Below are positions 7,938 to 11,023 of a DNA stretch of 11,023 nt, one piece after another; position 1 is the first letter of the stretch, and the number at the start of each line of letters is the position of its first letter. The DNA is from Chloroflexi bacterium RBG_16_72_14 (GTDB lineage: Bacteria > Chloroflexota > Limnocylindria > Limnocylindrales > CSP1-4), in contig MGOE01000022.1 in assembly GCA_001797035.1 (NCBI GenBank), positions 14,381-25,403 on the forward strand, in the 5' to 3' direction. Made by a program: the position numbers and the translations under genes. The notes beneath the pieces were generated by a model that was given only the letters and a program-made list of their open reading frames with translations, did not search any database and had not been told where the DNA came from.

Positions 7938-7979
7938 TTGTCCACACAATGCCCGACTTGTGCACCGTTCTGTGGATAT
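7938..7979. promoter_or_regulatory. Cluster of three DnaA-box-like 9-mers upstream of parA
   Basis: TTGTCCACA (7938-7946, plus strand) matches the high-GC form of the DnaA box exactly. TTGTGCACC (7958-7966, plus) and the minus-strand ATATCCACA (7971-7979) each differ from TTRTNCACA at one position. They lie in the 347-bp gap (7847-8193) between the divergent parA and carboxyltransferase genes. parAB is often near the origin, so a DnaA-controlled promoter or part of an origin is possible. No AT-rich unwinding region, dnaA, dnaN or rsmG is visible here. The rest of the gap shows no clear structure. Confidence 0.45.
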
Positions 7980-8847
7980 CCAGCGCCTCGGGCTGCGTGG
8001 AAACCGCGTCAGTGACGCGGCTGTAACGTTCCGTTGATCCACCGGAAACACCGCGATCACCATCGGGCCGGCAAGCCGCGAGCCGCTGCGCGGTGGCGCG
8101 GGCTCCGTCGGGCACCGGGTGGGGCCTATCATGGCGCCGACCCGCTGTCTGTGCGCAACGACAATCCGCTACGCCACCACAGGGAGCCAGGACGTGTCCA
8201 GCAACGCGGAACGGATCGCCCGCCTCGAGCGGATGCGCGCGGAAGCCCTGCAGGGCGGCGGACCGGTGCGCATCGAGCGCCAGCATGCGTGGGGCAAGCT
8301 CACGGCCCGCGAGCGGCTCGACCTGCTCCTTGATGCCGGGTCGTTCGTGGAGCTCGACGCGTTCGTCACCCATCGCGCCACCGAGTTCGGGCTCGACCGG
8401 CAGCACTTCCTGGGCGACGGTGTCGTGACCGGACACGGGACCATCGACGGCCGGCTGGTGTTCGTGTTCAGCCAGGACTTCACGGTCTTCGGTGGCTCGC
8501 TGTCCGAGGCGTACGCCGAGAAGATCTGCAAGATCATGGACCTCGCGATGAAGGTCGGCGCGCCCGTCGTCGGTCTCAACGATTCCGGCGGGGCGCGGAT
8601 CCAGGAGGGCGTCGCATCGCTCGGCGGCTACGCCGAGATCTTCCTGCGCAACGTCCTGGCATCGGGCGTGGTACCGCAGATCTCGGTCATCCTCGGCCCG
8701 TGCGCCGGTGGCGCTGTCTATTCGCCTGCGATGACGGACTTCACCGTGATGGTCGAGGGCACGAGCTACATGTTCGTGACCGGGCCCAACGTCGTGAAGG
8801 CCGTGACCCACGAGGAGGTCGACTCCGACGCGCTCGGTGGCGCGGCG

Positions 8848-9058
8848 GTCCACACCGGCCGCAGCGGTGTCGCGCACCTCGCGGCAAGGGACGAGGCGGA
8901 GGCCCTCGACTACGTGCGGCGCCTGCTTGCGCACATGCCGCAGAACAACCTCGGCGACCCACCCCGGCTGGCCGCGACGGATCCGGCCGACCGGATGGAC
9001 CCGGAGCTCGACGGCGTCGTGCCCGACGAGCCGAGCAAGCCCTACGACATGCACGACG
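8848..9058 (+). repeat. Direct repeat copy 1 (211 bp) in the carboxyltransferase gene
   Basis: This 211-bp segment is identical, base for base, to 9071-9281. It encodes the stretch from the end of SDALGGAAVHTGRSG to KPYDMHD in the correct frame. The repeat offset is 223 bp, one more than a multiple of three. Confidence 0.98.
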
Positions 9059-9070
9059 CCGTCGAGCTCC
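9059..9070 (+). repeat. 12-bp inverted templated insert between the direct repeats
   Basis: CCGTCGAGCTCC separates the two direct-repeat copies. With flanking bases, 9051-9071 is an exact reverse complement of 9002-9022 (21 bp), and so also of 9225-9245 in copy 2. Eight of those bases (9051-9058) belong to the ancestral gene; the insert therefore looks copied from the opposite strand. Confidence 0.93.
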
Positions 9071-9281
9071 GTCCACACCGGCCGCAGCGGTGTCGCGCAC
9101 CTCGCGGCAAGGGACGAGGCGGAGGCCCTCGACTACGTGCGGCGCCTGCTTGCGCACATGCCGCAGAACAACCTCGGCGACCCACCCCGGCTGGCCGCGA
9201 CGGATCCGGCCGACCGGATGGACCCGGAGCTCGACGGCGTCGTGCCCGACGAGCCGAGCAAGCCCTACGACATGCACGACG
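9071..9281 (+). repeat. Direct repeat copy 2 (211 bp) in the carboxyltransferase gene
   Basis: It is identical to 8848-9058 and joins smoothly to the rest of the gene (VIRRVVDDGAFLEI), in the frame used by the second half. It encodes the same HTGRSG to KPYDMHD stretch as copy 1. Confidence 0.98.
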
Positions 9282-9978
9282 TCATCCGGCGCGTCGTCGA
9301 TGACGGCGCCTTCCTCGAGATCCAGCCCGCCTGGGCCGGCAACATCCTGATCGGGTTCGCGCGGCTCGGGGGCCGGTCCGTGGGCCTCGTCGCGCAGCAG
9401 CCGGCGGTGCTGGCCGGTGCCCTGGACATCGACGCGTCGGTCAAGGCGGCGCGCTTCGTCCGGACCTGCGACGCGTTCAACATCCCGCTCATCACGTTCG
9501 TCGATGTGCCGGGATTCCTGCCGGGCGTGGGGCAGGAGCACAACGGGATCATCAAGCACGGCGCGAAGCTGCTGTATGCCTACTGCGAGGCCACAGTGCC
9601 CAAGGTGACCGTGATCACCCGCAAGGCGTACGGCGGCGCGTACGACGTCATGAGCAGCAAGCACATCCGCGGCGACCTCAACTTCGCGTGGCCCACAGCG
9701 GAGATCGCGGTGATGGGCGCGGAGGGCGCCGTCAACATCATCTTCAAGGACGCGATCGCCGGCGCCGACGATCCGGTGGCCGAGCGCAGGCGGCTGGTCG
9801 CCGAGTACGAGACGGAATTCTCCAACCCGTACATCGCCGCGGCGCGCGGGTACATCGACGAGGTCATCCTGCCGCGCGAGACGCGGCCGCGCCTCATCCG
9901 CGCGCTGGAGGTCCTGTCCGACAAGCGGGACACCAACCCCAGGAAGAAGCATGGCAACATCCCGCTCTGATCACCGGC

Positions 9979-9996
9979 CGTCTTTGCGCAAAGACG
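9979..9996. repeat. Perfect 18-bp palindrome between carboxyltransferase and biotin carboxylase genes
   Basis: CGTCTTTGCGCAAAGACG is perfectly self-complementary and lies in the 45-bp gap between the stop at 9970 and the ATG at 10016. Its inner 16 bp match the near-palindrome in parB (6517-6532) at 15 positions. It may be an operator or candidate ParB site, or an RNA hairpin that tunes expression of the second subunit. It lacks a T-tract, so it is not a clear terminator. Confidence 0.6.
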
Positions 9997-10015
9997 TCTC
10001 CGTCCGGGTCGGACG

Positions 10016-11023
10016 ATGACGGCCGGGGCGCCGCCGTTCAGGCGGGTGCTGGTCGCCAACCGCGGCGAGATCGCGGTCCGGATCATCCGGGCCTGCCACG
10101 AGCTGGGGATGGAGGCCGTGGCCGTCTACAGCGACGCGGACGCCGGGGCCGCCCATGTCCGACTCGCGGACGCGGCCGTCCGGCTGGGGCCGCCGCCGCC
10201 GACGGAGAGCTACCTGCGGATCGACGCCGTCGTGCAGGCGGCGCTCGACACTGGCGCCGAGGCGGTGCACCCGGGCTACGGGTTCCTGGCCGAGCGCGCG
10301 GCGTTCGCCCGGGCGGTGGAGGAGGCCGGCCTCGTGTTCGTCGGACCCGCATCGGCGACGATCGAGGCCCTGGGCGACAAGCTCAACGCCCGCCGCCTGG
10401 CGGCCAGCGTGGACGTGCCGTCCGTGCCCGGGACGCTCGAGCCCGCCCCGGTGGATCGCCCGGACCTGGTCGCCGACATCATCGCGACCGCGCAGCGGAT
10501 CGGGTTCCCGCTGCTCGTCAAGGCCGCCGCCGGTGGCGGGGGACGCGGCATGCGCCGAGTCGCCCGCGCCGAGGACCTGCCCGCCGCCCTGGTGTCCGGC
10601 TCGCGCGAGGCCGCGTCGGCGTTCGGCGACGGCTCGGTCTACCTCGAGCGAGAGATCCTCCCGGCGCGCCATATCGAGGTGCAGCTGCTGGGCGACGCGC
10701 ACGGGCGGGTCGTCGCGCTCGGCGAGCGCGACTGCTCGCTCCAGCGGCGCCACCAGAAGCTGGTCGAGGAGGGGCCGGCGCCCGGCCTGACCTCGGCACA
10801 GCGACGGCACCTCCATGGCCTCGCGATCCGGCTCGGCCAGGCCGCGAGCCTGCGCAGCGCCGCGACCTGCGAGTTCCTCCACGACCCGGGCGGCAGCTTC
10901 TGGTTCCTCGAGGTCAACACGCGGCTCCAGGTGGAGCACGGCGTCACGGAGCTCGTCGCGGGCGTGGACATCGTGCGCGAGCAGTTCCGGATTGCGGCGG
11001 GTGCGCCGCTGTCGCCGGAGGTC
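10016..11023 (+). CDS. Biotin carboxylase subunit of acyl-CoA carboxylase, cut by window end
   Basis: The frame is open for 336 codons from ATG 10016 to the window edge. It is an ATP-grasp biotin carboxylase, which carboxylates biotin using ATP and bicarbonate. Visible motifs are RVLVANRGEIAVRIIRAC (10-27), HPGYGFLAE (85-93), the ATP-binding Gly-rich loop KAAAGGGGRGMR (169-180), LGERDCSLQRRHQK (about 228-241) and the metal-binding FLEVNTRLQVEH (about 297-308). All are intact. The missing 3' end would show whether it stops at about 450 residues (AccC-like) or continues into a biotin carrier domain (PccA/MccA-like). It follows the broken carboxyltransferase gene by 45 bp and should form its holoenzyme partner. 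No strong Shine-Dalgarno precedes the ATG. Confidence 0.93.
   Translation, partial: MTAGAPPFRRVLVANRGEIAVRIIRACHELGMEAVAVYSDADAGAAHVRLADAAVRLGPPPPTESYLRIDAVVQAALDTGAEAVHPGYGFLAERAAFARAVEEAGLVFVGPASATIEALGDKLNARRLAASVDVPSVPGTLEPAPVDRPDLVADIIATAQRIGFPLLVKAAAGGGGRGMRRVARAEDLPAALVSGSREAASAFGDGSVYLEREILPARHIEVQLLGDAHGRVVALGERDCSLQRRHQKLVEEGPAPGLTSAQRRHLHGLAIRLGQAASLRSAATCEFLHDPGGSFWFLEVNTRLQVEHGVTELVAGVDIVREQFRIAAGAPLSPEV

Larger units (their letters stand above)
8194..9970 (+). pseudogene. pccB: Propionyl-CoA carboxylase beta (carboxyltransferase) gene, frameshifted by internal duplication
   Basis: The intact product would carry CO2 from carboxybiotin to propionyl-CoA, giving methylmalonyl-CoA. 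GTG at 8194 follows AGGGAG (8181-8186) by 7 nt. The first part reads residues 1-288 in one frame, including GGSLSEAYAEKICKIMD, LNDSGGARIQEG and the oxyanion-hole GPCAGGAVYSPA (Gly172-Gly173). After 9058 the frame is lost and a stop follows at 9301-9303, giving a 369-residue product with 81 aberrant residues. The second part continues in another frame to the stop at 9968-9970 and holds FVDVPGFLPGVGQEHNGIIKHGAK and RKAYGGAYDVMSSKH; the Asp of GGAYD, as I recall, marks propionyl preference. Deleting 223 bp leaves exactly 518 codons (517 residues), the family's normal length. No decay is seen elsewhere, so the lesion is recent or artificial. Confidence 0.93.

Noticed and set aside
7847..7945. Longer parA from GTG at 7945
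   Set aside because: It adds a Pro-rich head, has no Shine-Dalgarno and overlaps a DnaA-box-like site, while TTG at 7846 has a strong ribosome site and gives the usual Soj start.
8127..8132. TATCAT and similar TAnnnT hexamers (also 2405-2410 and 5371-5376) as -10 promoter elements
   Set aside because: They lie at plausible distances before genes, but no matching -35 hexamers are seen, so I did not list them as promoters.
8119..8193. Carboxyltransferase start at an upstream ATG (8119)
   Set aside because: No ribosome site is seen and the extra 25 residues do not fit the family; GTG at 8194 with AGGGAG upstream fits better.
8848..9281. Mobile element or programmed frameshift as the cause of the broken carboxyltransferase
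   Set aside because: There is no transposase, terminal inverted repeat pair or slippery sequence; the added DNA is only a copy of the gene itself plus a 12-bp inverted insert.

Overview
The window is very GC-rich and gene-dense, with GTG and TTG starts as common as ATG and G/C-heavy third codon positions. It looks like chromosomal DNA of a high-GC bacterium. The closest impression, from memory of sequences and not from a search, is a Chloroflexota lineage of the Limnocylindria type, or a deep actinobacterial one. No tRNA, rRNA, CRISPR array, integrase or transposase is visible.

Left part (1-2190, minus strand): a three-gene envelope or stress-type cluster. In transcription order it holds a LiaF-like membrane protein with a beta-repeat ectodomain, a PspC-domain membrane protein (8-bp overlap with the first) and a GIDE-domain membrane-anchored protein that runs off the left edge. 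A divergent intergenic region (2191-2457) carries three 11-bp tandem repeats.

Middle (2458-5974, plus strand): a HAD-family phosphatase/phosphomutase, a PlsC-type acyltransferase, a small unrecognised protein, a UbiA-family prenyltransferase without an obvious start codon, and a secreted or anchored protein ending in a long Ala/Arg/Glu/Lys helix. A 12-bp-stem hairpin (5996-6022) separates this block from the convergent parAB genes.

parAB (6082-7846, minus strand): a Soj/ParA ATPase and a ParB-family protein, both starting at TTG behind strong Shine-Dalgarno sequences and overlapping by 14 bp. Upstream of parA, three DnaA-box-like 9-mers cluster in 42 bp. No canonical parS is present. A 16-bp dyad lies inside parB and recurs (15/16 identical) at 9980-9995, and is a candidate non-canonical site.

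Right part (8194-11023, plus strand): an acyl-CoA carboxylase operon, with a propionyl-CoA carboxylase beta (carboxyltransferase) gene followed by a biotin carboxylase gene cut by the window end. The two subunits would together carboxylate propionyl-CoA or a similar acyl-CoA using biotin. The carboxyltransferase gene is broken: a perfect 211-bp direct repeat plus a 12-bp insert adds 223 bp and shifts the frame. Removing 223 bp restores one 517-residue protein. The 12-bp insert is an inverted copy of nearby sequence, so the junction looks like a replication template switch or a library/assembly artefact that mimics one. This is the most striking observation in the window.
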